Below, piece after piece: positions 34,342 through 46,282 of a stretch of 64,000 nt of DNA. Source of the DNA: Antrodiella citrinella (lineage: Eukaryota > Basidiomycota > Agaricomycetes > Polyporales > Steccherinaceae); NCBI GenBank assembly GCA_004802725.1, contig SGPM01000058.1, positions 1 through 64,000 of the forward strand, in the 5' to 3' direction. The notes below the pieces were generated by a model, which worked only from the letters and a program-made list of their open reading frames with translations, ran no database searches and had not been told where the DNA came from. How positions within the stretch are numbered: position 1 is the first letter of the stretch; every line of letters starts with the position of its first letter. Position numbers and translations under genes: made by a program.

Positions 34342-36617
34342 ATGTCCGAAAAGGCTTCGAAAACTGAGACCCATGTCCGAACTGTGTCTACAGAAGATGA
34401 CAGCTTGTACTCGGTACGGCGCGCGGACGACGTGCTCCTCGCGAACCTGGGGTACAAGTCAGAGTTCAGGAGGGAGTTTTCTGTACGTCGTTTGTTATCT
34501 TGACTTCACCTCAAGCTCATGACGACCTGTTTTTGTTTGCTCCGCAGCTATTCGAGACGATCGCATTCGCGTTCTCCATCATGGGTGTCGTCGCATCGGT
34601 GACGTCCACCTATTCATTCGGACTCTTCTCAGGTGCGTCTCCATTTCCCTATGACTACTACGAGTAGTCTAGGTGATAACAGTGCCTTGCCTTCTGGATC
34701 GTCAGGTGGACATGTGGGGATGGTATTCGGTTGGCTCATCCCGTGTCTCTTCGTGATGCCGATCGCTGCATCCATGGCCGAGCTTGCATCAGCCATGCCG
34801 TAAGTCCCCTCCTCCACCAGTCTAATCACTGTCCTGTCCGGTGCCTTTCCTGTTACTGACTGTCTTTTGACGGACGTGTCTAGAACGAGCGCGGGTCTGT
34901 ACTACTTCTCCGCAAAACTCGCTCCGCCAAAGTACGCAGCTTTGGCGAGCTGGATCACAGGCTGGGCGAACATAACAGGCCAAGTCACCCTCGTCTGCTC
35001 CATTGACTTCACATGGTACGTCCCAGGATCGCTCGACTTGGTGTAGTCTGAAGCTGAGCGGCGCCGCTCGCCGGGTTCTGTGATTTGTTTAGTGCACAGA
35101 TGATAACGACGGCGCTTGCAGTGGGCTCGGACGGTGCCATCACCTTGGGCTCTGGCCCGACCTTCGGCATTCTCCTCGCGATTTTGTTCACGCATGGGAT
35201 CGTGTGCTCGGCGGCTACGAGCGTGCTTGCGAGGCTGAATATATTCTATGTCATCGTGAATAGTAAGCGGACTCTTCCTCTGAATTGTGGAGAGCTTGCT
35301 AATGACGATTTTGTTGGGCAGTTGGAACAACTTTTGCTGCGATTATTGCGCTGCTCGTTTGCTCGAAGAATAATGGCCAGAGGGTTTCTACTGCATATGC
35401 TTTTACCATGTTTGAGAACAACACGGGCTGGGCAAATAGTGCGTTTCTCTCCGACAGACTGTCAAGTACTCACCCTCAATTATCCCTGTAGATGGTTGGG
35501 CTTTTTTGCTAGCCTTCACCGCGCCAATGTGGACCCTCACTGGCTGTAAGTACCAAATCATCACTTGACATCTCGTGGGACTGAAAAAAATGTTCCTAGA
35601 TGATTCGGCCGCTCACATAGCAGAAGAGACCGCAGGCGCAGCCCGTGCAGCTCCCATAGCCATTCTGACAGGCGTGGGATTGACGGCATCCCTAGGTTGG
35701 CTACTGTACATAGCAGCCTCCTACGCAACATTCTCTGTTGCTGAAATTATTCAGACGGATCTGCCCCTGCCTATGGGACAGCTCTTCTTGAACACACTTG
35801 GCAAACGAGGCATGCTGGCACTGTGGAGCCTGATCATCGTCGTGCAGGTTTGACCTTTCTCCTCATCTTCTCGTCCATCTTCACTAAATGTGTTCACTGC
35901 TTTTATTACTATAGTATGTAACAGGAGCAGCACAAGGCGTTGACGCGTCTCGCGTGGTCTTTGCCTTCGCACGAGACAACGCCCTACCAGGCTCCCGCTG
36001 GTGGAAAAAGATGAACCCATATACCCAGACCCCTGTCAACGCAGCTTGGCTCGTGATGGTACTTTCTGGCGTGTGCGGCGTATTGGGATTCAGCGAGGCA
36101 GCGTTGTCTTCCCTTGCAGGGTGCGTCCGCCTTCTTGTCAAATGTCCTAATAACTCTCACGAGACCATATGTGTGCGCACAGAGCGGCAGTAGTTGGTTT
36201 GTATACGTCGTATGCTGTCCCCATCTTCCTGCGTATCACTTCTGGCCGAGACAAGCTCGTGCCTGGACCTTTCAGTCTTGGACGGTGGTACATACCCATC
36301 GGCATCGTCGCGGTGTCTTGGGTCGCATTCATCGTCGTTCTTCTCCTTTTCCCTTCAGGTTCCGCTCCGACAGCTAAAACAATGAGTAGGTCTTCCCTTC
36401 TCAACCTGTATCGTAACCAATGAGTTACCGGTCGCTCACGATTTTTACCTTTTGTACAGATTACGCCGTGGTCATCGTGATGGCCGTCTTCATCTTCGCC
36501 TCGTTCTCGTGGGTCGTGTCAGCGCGCAAGTGGTTCCATGGTCCGATAAAAACTGTGGAGGGTGACCAGGGATCGTCAGCTCCGTCTAGTATTGTCGAGA
36601 AGCGACACGAAGAGTAG
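34342..36617 (+). CDS. APC-superfamily amino acid/choline-type permease, 535 aa
   Basis: Eleven exons: 34342-34482, 34548-34632, 34706-34799, 34884-35015, 35093-35262, 35322-35438, 35492-35545, 35600-35847, 35915-36120, 36183-36385, 36460-36617. All splice sites are GT..AG and the frame is continuous. The short hydrophilic N-terminus ends LANLGYKSEFRREFS, then LFETIAFAFSIMGVVAS and about 12 hydrophobic helices. Family marks: GGHVGMVFGWLI, MAELASAMPTSAGLYYF, the loop motif YDSAAHIAEET and DNALPGSRWWKKM..YTQTPVNA. These match the fungal ACT/BAT group (GABA, choline or amino acid uptake by proton symport at plasma or vacuolar membrane). The exact substrate cannot be told from sequence. Confidence 0.93.
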
Positions 36618-36783
36618 AGGGTGACATGATGACTCTCTAGATACTGGTATGTAAGTCGTCTGTAATACTCTGTATGATGGTTGTGGTTGGTGTGCATACA
36701 ACTCGGTGCGAAACCCCACGTACGAAGATGGCCCAAGGACATATGGTCGAATACGATCTGCGGTAAGCAACGAAGATACTGAC

Positions 36784-37325
36784 ATGACTGACCATTCTCT
36801 TCAGCTTGGCCACACCGTGAGTCGTGGCATTCCGCATGCGGCGTTGCCCGAGGACATTATCGCCGTCATCGCCGATCTCCTTCACCGCCGTGGCGACCGC
36901 GATACACTCCGCCAACTTTGCCTCGTCTCTTGTCAATGGGTCTACGCGATCGGTGTTCGTATCTTCGAAGCGGTCCGCATTCTCGTCTAGCCTGGAACGT
37001 GCGCCGTGGAGTCACGGATTTCACGGAAAATATGCCGCCACACCTGGCATCCGCGAGCTCACCATTGAGCGCCCGCGCTCAATGTATCTTGGCTGTAACG
37101 GCAGAGTCAACCCTGAGCTCAGCCATGAGACTTGTGTAGATTTTGAATTGCTCTCCGTCGTCCTACGGGTGCTCCCTCTCCTCGACACGCTCACGCTGAG
37201 CAACTGCACGCTAAATAGCAGGGCCGCCGCCCCCCCGATAGGGTGGAGGATGTTTTCACCCGTTTTAAGCACTTGCGGGTCGTGCGGCTTCAGTCGGAGA
37301 GGGCGAGGGACCAGACGTATCCGAT
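36784..37325 (+). pseudogene. Frameshifted F-box gene
   Basis: Begins MTDHSLQL with an F-box ALPEDIIAVIADLLHRRGD, LRQLCLVSCQWVYAIG. The frame then ends, and coherent sequence (SLERAPWSHGFHGKYAAT, GIRELTIERP, LLDTLTLSNCTL) continues in another frame from about 36985. The segment fades after about 37250. A frameshift and the loss of the 3' half indicate a pseudogene. Confidence 0.6.
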
Positions 37326-38200
37326 GAATGAATGTGCGGCGCCATTACCGGAGAGTATCTGAGATACGTTCGTCGAGGGACATCCGAGGTTGGTATCTCG
37401 GGGAGTGCTGAAGTTCTTGTAAAGGTTACTGTGGTGAGTAAGATATGATCATGAGTCTTCCGCCGACGGTATTGACGGTAATAAGGGTCTTCAACAGGTT
37501 ATTCGAAGGATTTCCGCCCCCGGAATACCCGTACTCCGATTCCATTCATCGTCGTTGTCTTTTTGGGCGGCGCTGTTCACGCCGTTTCTTTGATAGTACG
37601 AAGGCTCAATTCTTGGACTCGTACAAATTCAGGCCTGACTCCTACGCCACAGTTATGAATTTGTCTACTTACATACTACGTTTCCTTCTTGATGATGTCG
37701 TCAAAATCAAGAAGTGCAAGAAGTCGCGGGGACACCGGTGACTTGGGCGTTGTGTTGTTGCCGGCACTCGGGCCTTGAGTTGCCGGAGTTGCTGCTTTTG
37801 CTAGTTTCGAGGCAACCGACCCACTTGAAACCGTACGAACCTCCTGAAACAGAGCGACGATTCCCGCAGGATGGTCGTGGTCGGATTAACGTTGGAGGTT
37901 GGCCCAATGGTCCCACATGGAGGGCAGGATCAGCGGGTACTCTCTTCTTACTTTTACATTCTCCCACTCCTGCCATTCATTTGAGGCGCAGGCCTCGCAG
38001 TTCCTCCCACAGATTCATCAACTTCCCCCCCCCCCTATCAGTATAATTACCTCCGTTTGCTAACAGCCACGACTCAGGTTTGCTTCCGCGCCGGACTCTA
38101 TTCTTGATAGTACTTTGTCTCTTTTCGCAAACCACATCACCCACTCTTCTCTTTCTCGCCTTTCCTTTTATCGTCGTGAACTGCTGTATCAGACGTCGTC
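37326..38200. other. Intergenic upstream of P450
   Basis: No gene recognised. A C/T-rich stretch (about 38015-38190, including a ten-C run near 38026) lies just before the P450 start and may be a pyrimidine-rich core promoter as is common in fungi. Confidence 0.4.
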
Positions 38201-40296
38201 ATGTCCGACTTTCTTTGGTGGTACGGGGTTCTGGCGCTCGGAGCGTTCGTATATCTCCAACGATGGCTCATGCCATCTCGCCACACTGTACGCTGCTTCG
38301 TTGCCATTGATCATGTACAGCACATTGATGTTCTTCTTTGTTGGATAGTTCCCCAACATACCTGCCATAGGACACAGCACGCCGTTGCTCACCTTCCTCG
38401 GCGCTTTCCGTTATTTCGCTCATGGCCGTGACATGCTCCAAGAGGGCTACGACAAGGTGCGTGAACTGCTGGTTGCATATCCACGGTCTCATCCCAGACA
38501 CATCGACGCGCAGTATAAAGGAGGTGCATTCAAAGTTCCCCAATTGTTCCGCTGGGAAGTCATCGTTACTGGACCCAAGTTGATAGAGGAGCTGCGCAAA
38601 GCAGGAGACGACGAGTTGAGCTTTGACGAGGCTGTGGCGGACGTGAGTACCTTACCCTTGCCTAATTCCGAACAACGCTGACCGAATGCTTATTTGGTCG
38701 CTGTCGCCATAGTCACTGCAAGTCGATTATACCTTGGGACCCGCGATCCACCACAACGGATACCACATTCCCATTATTCGGACGACCCTTACACGGAATC
38801 TAGGCGCCCTTTTCCCTGACGTTCAAGACGAACTCTCAGCTGCCTTCAACGATATCATTCCTCCGAGCAAGGGTGAGTGTCAATGCGCGAGAACATGAGA
38901 CTGTTCACTCATCGCAGTGTATAGAATGGACCAAAGTTCCCGCTCTGGCAACTATGATGGAGGTTGTATGCAGGACGAGCAACAGAATCTTCGTTGGTCT
39001 CCCACTTTGTGAGTCCTCAATACACTGTCATTTTTCCCTTCCTTCTAATGACTCCGATCAATGTAGGCCGCGATCCTGACTTTATGTCGCTCAATATTGA
39101 GTTTACCGTCGACGTCGTCAAATCTGCACTGATGATCAACCTCTTCCCTCAATTCCTTCGTCCGTGAGTCGCCCGCTCTCTTTTCTCGTCACCTGCATTC
39201 ACTCATACCAAAGATAGTCTGGTCGGTCGTCTGTTGTCACCTGTACCTTCGAAGATTCGTCGCGCTGCGAGGCATTTGAAGCCTGTCATCGAGGAGAGAT
39301 ACCGCATGAGAGAGCAACTTGGATCTGATTATGATGGCAAGCCTGTAAGCAGTGGTCTTTTCCTTCAGAGTTCTCATGTCACTGAATTATCTTACCTGTA
39401 GAACGATATGCTATCTTGGCTCATGGATGAAGCCACTGGCGAAGAGAAGAAGATATCTGCTCTGGCGTGCAGGATTCTCACAGTCAATTTTGCGGCAATC
39501 CATACATCCTCCATGGCAAGCTTCCATATTCACCTCCTTTCATTAGAGAAGAATGAAACACTGATTTGACGCCGCATTACCAGAGCTTCACACACGCGCT
39601 TTATCAATTGGCCGCACACCCTGAATATGTCGGACCGATGCGCGAGGAGATTGAGCGTGTCCTGAAAGCTGAGGGATGGACGAAACAGGCGATGCAGAAC
39701 ATGAGGAAAGTGGATAGCTTCATGAAGGAGTCTCAACGGTTCAACGGTCTTGGTTCCAGTACGTCTTCTGTAATTTTCACTTTCCTTCCCCTCTAGAGCT
39801 GGCCTTTCTCCATCTAGTTGTGATGACCCGCCAAGCCGTCAAGGACTTCACCTTCTCCGACGGAACGTTCATCCCGCAAGGCGCGTTCGTCTCCGCAGCG
39901 GCCACGGCGACGCACTACGACACCGAATTCTACGATAACGCGGAGGTGTTCGACCCGTGGCGCTTCTCTGATATGCGCTCGGGGGACGGCGAGAGCACGA
40001 AGCACCAGATGGTCAGCACGAGTAAGGAGTACGTGCCGTTTGGGCATGGCAGGCATGCTTGGTATGTTGCACATCTATTCCGCCTTCGGTCGATGGTCGA
40101 CTGATCAAGACCTTGTATTTATAGCCCCGGTCGGTTCTTCGCCGCGAACGAACTGAAAGCCATGATGGCGCACGTCGTCCTGACCTACGACCTCTCGCTC
40201 GAGAAGGAAGGTAAGGTGCCAACGCCTACTTGGGTGGCTACCGCCCTTGTCCCGAATCCGACCGCGAGTGTCCTCTTCAGGAAAAGGCAGACTTAG
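38201..40296 (+). CDS. Cytochrome P450 monooxygenase, 498 aa
   Basis: Eleven exons: 38201-38287, 38349-38456, 38514-38642, 38713-38872, 38925-39008, 39067-39163, 39218-39344, 39402-39515, 39584-39758, 39818-40061, 40125-40296. Ten introns, nine GT..AG and one GC..AG (39516-39583). An N-terminal membrane anchor (WWYGVLALGAFVYLQRW) places it in the ER membrane. The I-helix region reads NFAAIHTSSMSFTHALY, the ExxR-equivalent is in KESQRFNG, the PERF-like segment is FDPWRFSDMR, and the heme-binding loop FGHGRHACPGR (Cys about 442) is formed across the last intron. It resembles the fungal ent-kaurene-oxidase-like P450s. The substrate is unknown, and no terpene or polyketide synthase lies nearby. 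Confidence 0.93.
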
Positions 40297-40860
40297 TGAT
40301 TTGTGTCTTGTGTTGGCGACCTGTTCCTCCGCCGGCGACTATGGCGTCGGATGGATCGTGAGTCGTGACACACCGGGTTTAGATTCCGTTTTGCTACTGT
40401 ATCATACGGCGATGACTTCTTTTGGATTGATGACGGCACAGTATCCTACAATACTACTCTGGATCTCTCTATGTCCGATCATATTATATATATGGATGTA
40501 CTTTTACAACGTTCTTCCGAAGCACGGTGTGGACCTCAATGTTCAACGTTCAACGTGGTTGCATGGCACCCGGTGAGTTGTTTTCATCTTGTTCTCCGTA
40601 CTTTCTTATCCTCACTTGAATATTCGGTCGTCATCCGTCATAGTCCAATTACACTTGCGTACTTATCAGTGGTGCATTCAAGTTGCACAGTCTACAGGCC
40701 TGTATGACCGGCAGTCCGACTAATTATAGGGTGGAGGGGACTTGATATAACTGAGCCAGCTAATAGTCATGAGTCATCAGGCGCGCGTCAGCGACAACTC
40801 GTAGTACCACTTACACATCCATCTCTGTACCGCTCAACGATGCTATCAAAAAATCGACAC
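40297..40860. other. Intergenic, no gene recognised
   Basis: P450 3' flank; no coding content seen on either strand. Confidence 0.4.
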
Positions 40861-42133
40861 TTGAAAACTTAACTAGGAGATCTTGGACTGAGCTCTTTAT
40901 CACTCGTGTCGTACAGGTCCCGCCAGGCGATACTTGGTGGCAACGAGAGTTCATGTTGCGCACGGAGCCAGTGAGCTTTGTCACGGTCAACTTGAAGACA
41001 CTATGGAAAAGTCGGATGCTTCGGTTGTGCCGTGCCAGGAGTGAGTCGCTTATTATCTCTCTAAGCTATTGTACAGTGTACACACAACACTGACGCTTGT
41101 AATGGAACAGAATCACCGTGACGTACCTGCAGTACTATATCCCCCATTTACGGCCTCCTGCGCGGGTGGTTTGATCGTTATGGGGTGGTCTGGTGTCGGT
41201 AAGTCCTGATAAATGTAGTATTGGGTCGCTTTGTCTTGAGCTACGCTTTCCTCAGGCGAAACTTCGGTTTTATGCCCGTTTGCTGATCGAGGGATATCCT
41301 GTCCTACTGTACTTCGGGGATACTCTGTATGCCTTTGCGGATGGCAAAGGTGAGATCATCGAGCCCTCTCGCCATAGCAGCTTCATCACCTTTGATAAGA
41401 CGTTCAACCGTTGCATCTTACTCTGTGACGTTCCGGAAACGGGAGAAAGACCGCCCTCACAGCTCGTCGAACAAGAACTACATCGTCATGGCGACCTGCG
41501 AGCGGGCTGCCAAATGTAGGAGACTCGAGAGGTGGAAGTCAGCGAACTCTTTCTACATGCAACCTTGGACCCGAGAACAACTCTGTGCTGTGACGTGAGT
41601 GTTTGTATTTGATTCGTGTACGTTTCAGTCTGATGACCATCGAGAACAGCTCACCCGGCGACCTTGCGCGTGTGCGTGACTTCTTGGACACTATAGGACC
41701 GTCAGTAGGACTGTTTAAGGCAGCTTCTGCCACAGCGCTAACTTACGATGCCTGGAGGACATCAATCGGAGAGGAGATCCGGTCCTTGGTCGATTCAGGT
41801 GGCGAGGCGACTATTCGTGCACTGGCTGTGACACGAGATCTCATGGTGGATGACAAGCATCCTTCACATTCACGGATCTTCATGCAGATTTTCAGCCCGC
41901 GCACTCGTTGGCCCAGCATGATCATCCCTCCATCTCGGAGCATCATGGATATCTTTGTCAAGGTGCTCATCGAGAGCGATATTGAAGTCGCGCAAGAATT
42001 CCTGGATCGCTTGAAAGGATCTGAGGCCTCAATTTGCATGGTCGACTGCTCGATGCATGCTCCACGTTTCTGCTCGACCCTGCGGAAACTCGTAACCGAC
42101 GGCCTGTGCTACAATCCCATGCGATTGAAGTAG
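40861..42133 (+). pseudogene. Third Crinkler-RHS-like gene copy, eroded
   Basis: Plus strand. It keeps VPPGDTWWQRE near 40920, LQYYIP near 41130, an altered P-loop region, a LLYFGDTLYAFADGKGEIIEPS block, CILLCDVPETG, PWTREQLCAV near 41570 and a 176-aa C-terminal frame (GPSVGLFKAA, PSRSIMDIFVKVLIESDI). The stretch between LQYYIP and the P-loop, present in both other copies, is gone. The P-loop GKT reads GET, with a local frame change. More diverged than the inverted pair at 21-29 kb. Confidence 0.6.
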
Positions 42134-42596
42134 TCGCTTCTCGCGGCACATAAGTAGGACATCACCCTCCACAATGTATGTGGGCGTTGCATTTGTTTGG
42201 ACGCCGAGGTGGAGTTCAATTCACCAAGGTATCGCAGTTCTCGTTCTGGACTCCTCGGACACAGCACCCTCGGAGGGTATAGACTTCGCAGTCCTGGCAG
42301 AAATTCACACACACTACCGTTGCACAGTCACTCCACCAAACTTTTTATGGTGGATAGCCCGCCTGAAGATGTGCCCCAGCGTAGACAGGTTCTTCGTGTA
42401 CCGTATCAGTAAGAGAGTTATCAATGTGATGATTATGCTGCTTTTCTCGCGGGTCTCTATTTGACGAGTCTGAGTCTCTCCGTTGGGGCGAATAGTATCG
42501 ACCTGCTTCTGAAAAACGCCGAGAACAACGCATAATTGGTATTCCGAGTCTCTGTTAATGCAGCCTACAACATTGTACAAGTCTCTCCCAAGTCTG
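42134..42596. other. Intergenic, no gene recognised
   Basis: No conserved coding segment observed. Confidence 0.4.
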
Positions 42597-43470
42597 TTAC
42601 TCAAAGTGTAACAAGCCCCGTTCGTGCAAAGAGGGAAACACATTCTTCAACTCCGACTGATACATAGCGTGCAACGGTGGACTGCCGTCCAAATTCGAGA
42701 TGGGGTGCGTCAAGTTCAATGCCTCTTCCGTCACTTCGAGCAGCTTCGAGGATTTCAAGTTTGGGAACTTGTCCAGGGTGCGTGAAAGTCCGAGCCAGTC
42801 GCCCTCAAACTTCAACTTGAGATCGCGACCGTAACGGAGCGCCGCGTGACGTTCCATTTTGTGATCATGGTCGCAGTTGAGGTAAAGTCCGAGGACGACA
42901 CTCGATAGACTTGCTGTGTTGGCGGAATTGAGTAGCTCCAGCACATTATTGAACTGCACCGTTATGAAGTGCGGGGTCTCCTGGGCTATGTCACTCGTCC
43001 TGCACGAGGATACGCGCACCATAATAGCTAACAGGCCGTTGCAAGGGCGGGGAATCTTGCTATTGCGGCATCGGTATCAGTAGTCTCGACAGCGTGCAAG
43101 ACTATTGAACTCATCAGCACATGTCATGAGGAAATGACACATGGCCATGCTCAAGACTGGCACATCGAGAAGAGAGCAGATATGCGATGTGGTACGGGTC
43201 GTAAGGACTGTAGATGCCGGCGAAGTCGACACTGAGTGAGCTGGTCACCCCCACATCTGCAAGGAATTTGAACCCTTGACCGCTCTTGATCTCGAGGCAC
43301 CGCGGAGCATTGGGAATCTGGACTGCAGTTCCTCCCCGTTGATCCATCCTGCGACCAAAAACCGACATGCGACAGAGTTCGAGTGTGTAAGGCTTTGAGA
43401 AAGGTGGGTTACGCTGTCTTCCAAAGTGCGGACGTCAAACATCTCGATGACGGCAGGGGACGTGTCCAAC
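42597..43470 (-). pseudogene. F-box-family gene, C-terminal remains
   Basis: A 141-aa minus-strand frame (42597-43022) ends MYQSELKNVFPSLHERGLLHFE, the C-terminal pattern of the F-box protein at 349-1888 (RYQEMLASHFTALKEKGMLHFG). Upstream, frames near 43114-43470 carry leucine-rich pieces (PRCLEIKSGQGFKFL) that cannot be joined cleanly, and no F-box was found. Probably a truncated paralogue. Confidence 0.5.
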
Positions 43471-43683
43471 GCCTAGCAGACAGTCTCTGGCCCGGCCTGA
43501 AGAGCTCGAGGAGAGTCGGCAATTGCCGAACAATCGAGCTGGGGTAGCCCGCCCGGCAAGCCCAGCTGAAGTTGCCACAGACCATGCTCCTCATCATCGT
43601 GCCATCCGCGTCGTCGTTCATCCATCTCTGCTCGCTGTCTTGAACGTCGAACTCACTCTCGTTCTCATTGTTTTGTCCGAGTC

Positions 43684-46282
43684 ATGTCCAACGACGCGCC
43701 CCCCAGAAGGAACGCGCCCCCAATATCCCGACCCCCATCCTACCTCCAGTTCGGCCCCAAACGCGCCATCGCGTCGTTCGAAAACCTTGTCGTCCTTGCA
43801 AACTACGAGGAACGCCTCAAGGATGCTCGCAAGATTGTTTGGAGGGACAGAGGGGAGAAGCCGGCCGAGCTGGATGGTCTTTGGGAGTGTGCTGAACATG
43901 CGAGTCGTGGAGGTGTTCGTAAGTGGGCTCTTCATTCAGACTCGACTGCAACCGAGGTGCTGCCATCGTCTGCACTAGGCAAGTGTGCACAGCTGGCCCA
44001 TGCTACGCCCCCATCATCCGTACCCCGCATTTCGGTCTCGGTTTCATGGCGCTATTCGCTTGCACATACATGGCCCCCACCACTGCAGTATAGTCGTGGT
44101 GGTCTCTTTTTTCTTTCTTCTGTAGCATTAGTTGCTAGTCGAGTTACTGCTCAGTGTCATCCTCCTTCTGCTTGAATTCGATTCAGTCACTCATGAATCA
44201 CGATAATAGGTGCTGGAGGACTAGCATTTGCTATACGAGCCGGTGTAAACCTTATTCTTCTGCTTGCTAGAATCCGAACAGTCCCAAAGTACGCTTCACT
44301 TCTATGATCATGAGCACCATGCTGATGATGACGCCTTTATCCACTTCTCAGAGCTCAGCGTTTGGCTCTCATTCGGCATGCTCTGTTTGGAGAGGACTGT
44401 CTTAGATTCTCTGCCATGCTGGGTACGTACGCTAACGCGTTGNATGCATTTTAACGAGACGAGACCTTTACAGGTTCGTTTGTGGGCCTGTACAAGCTCA
44501 TTCTGAACGCTCTACCAATCCTTCTCCCCCAACCAACATCCTTCNATTATGATTCGTCTCGCACCAAATTCCGAGCAGAATTACTTGGGCACAGGCCCAA
44601 CGATAGCNCTAACGATCCATTCGTAGAAGGATCTTCNGTGGANGACGCTAATGTTGTGCGTACTCGTGCGCCGAGGCACGCACGGTTGTCAACAAATGCC
44701 CAAGCGCACCAACAATGGGTGCGGAAGAAAACACGCTGGTGGCACTCTGTCATTGCGGGTGCTGTTGCGGGTGCCACNGCCGTAGGATTTGAGAAATCAG
44801 GTCGACGAACTACAATTGCTCAGCAGCTGTTCGTTCGGTGAGTGGTTTAGATCCAAGCACTTCTCCNAGCTGAACCTNATCCCGCCAAAGTGGATTGCAG
44901 GGGTCATACAATAGCTTCTCCGCAAAGAGTGGGTATACTGTACCTCACGGAGACGTTTTGCTATTCTCTCTCTGGTACGATGCGCCTTCATTTCGTATCT
45001 CTGANATGTGCTGAATGTCTCGTAGCTGTGGTCAGATTCTCTACAGCTTCTTGATCCGTCCAGATACCTTGCCATCGTCTTATGTGAACTGGTCAGTCNC
45101 TCTCGTCCTCTATATTGAGAACGACACTGATTGTCAGCAGGATGAGTCACGCTTGCAAAGTCAATCCTCCCGGTGTATCAATCAATAGAGACCTCGTACT
45201 CGAGGGCTCCTTCAAGATTCCTGATATAGATACATTGATCAAGAGAAAGGTGGGCATACTCGCTCCGACTGATTGNTAATTGTTAATATCTCCTTGTTTT
45301 CTAGGACATCACCTCAGGAAACCTGACGGAGCTCCTCGAGCGAAAACGTCTTGCGCAGCTAGCGGCCCCTCTGTATGGTATCCCCGNTGCGCCATGCGCT
45401 GCTGTTCACCCGCGGTTTGACTCATGTAACGCCGTTCAATTTGAGCGATTCTTTGTAGTCACTCGATGGATGCTCCCGATATATGGCGCACTGACCCTTA
45501 TCCCGATGGTGTTGTTTAAACCCAGGATGGTCCTGGACCANCCGATCAANATGCTGCTGAAGGCTTTCCTTGGCACGTTGCGGAGTTCTGCGTTCCTGGG
45601 CGTATTTGTGACGATTTTCCAAAGTCAGTTCATTCAATTGGGCTCATGCGCCAGAACAAATCTCTAATGTGTACNCTTCTAGCTTGGAATTGCTCCAAAT
45701 ACAACCTTTACACGATGCTTACTGCCCTTCGCGCCTCGCGCACACCTTCTCTCCTCGCCACCCTTGCTCGGCTCATCCCACAGCGTCTGGTGGACTTCCT
45801 CATCCGCAAGTCATCGTTCTGGATCGGAGGCCTCCTTTCGGGGCTGTCGCTGTTCGTGGAGGAGAAGCACCGCAGAGAGGAGCTGGCGATGTACGTGTTG
45901 CCGAGGGGGTTGGAGGGGGCTTGGGGTGTGTTAAGGGATAGAGGGCTAATCGTCGGGATGGGGAATATGGGGGACGTTTTGGTGTGTGATCTTACTTTGG
46001 GTGCCAGATTGGGTGCTGATCTTCGATATGTGGAATAGTTGACGTCGGTGGGTATGGGTATGGTCATGGTATGTTCTTTCGAATCTTGTGTTTTTAGGGT
46101 AACGTCGCTGACGAATTCTTGATTTCTCCCTCCCCTGATCTGTCTTGATACAGAATATCTATCAAGTACGTATCGTAACCTCATCTTGCGTGGATCTCAA
46201 ATTAACTTATTTCTAGAACGACCCGCAATACCTATCTGGCCTCGTCCGACGGATCTTGTACCAGTTCGTTGGACCGAACTGA
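43684..46282 (+). CDS. TMEM135-like membrane protein, 575 aa
   Basis: Twelve exons: 43684-43912, 44210-44288, 44352-44422, 44474-44837, 44891-44974, 45026-45091, 45141-45249, 45305-45623, 45683-45981, 46039-46068, 46154-46165, 46217-46282. The first intron is unusually long (297 nt) and exon 11 is only 12 nt (Asn-Ile-Tyr-Gln). Segments typical of the TMEM135 family: ALIRHALFGEDCLRFSAMLGSFVG, GQILYSFLIRPDTLPSSYVNW, a WMLPIYGAL..MVLFKPR region, a LGTLRSSAFLGVFVTIFQ helix, GLLSGLSLFVEEKHRREELAMYVLPRGLE and NDPQYLSGLVRRILYQF. Animal TMEM135 is linked to mitochondria, peroxisomes and lipid metabolism; the fungal role is not established. Several Ns leave single residues undefined. Confidence 0.9.
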
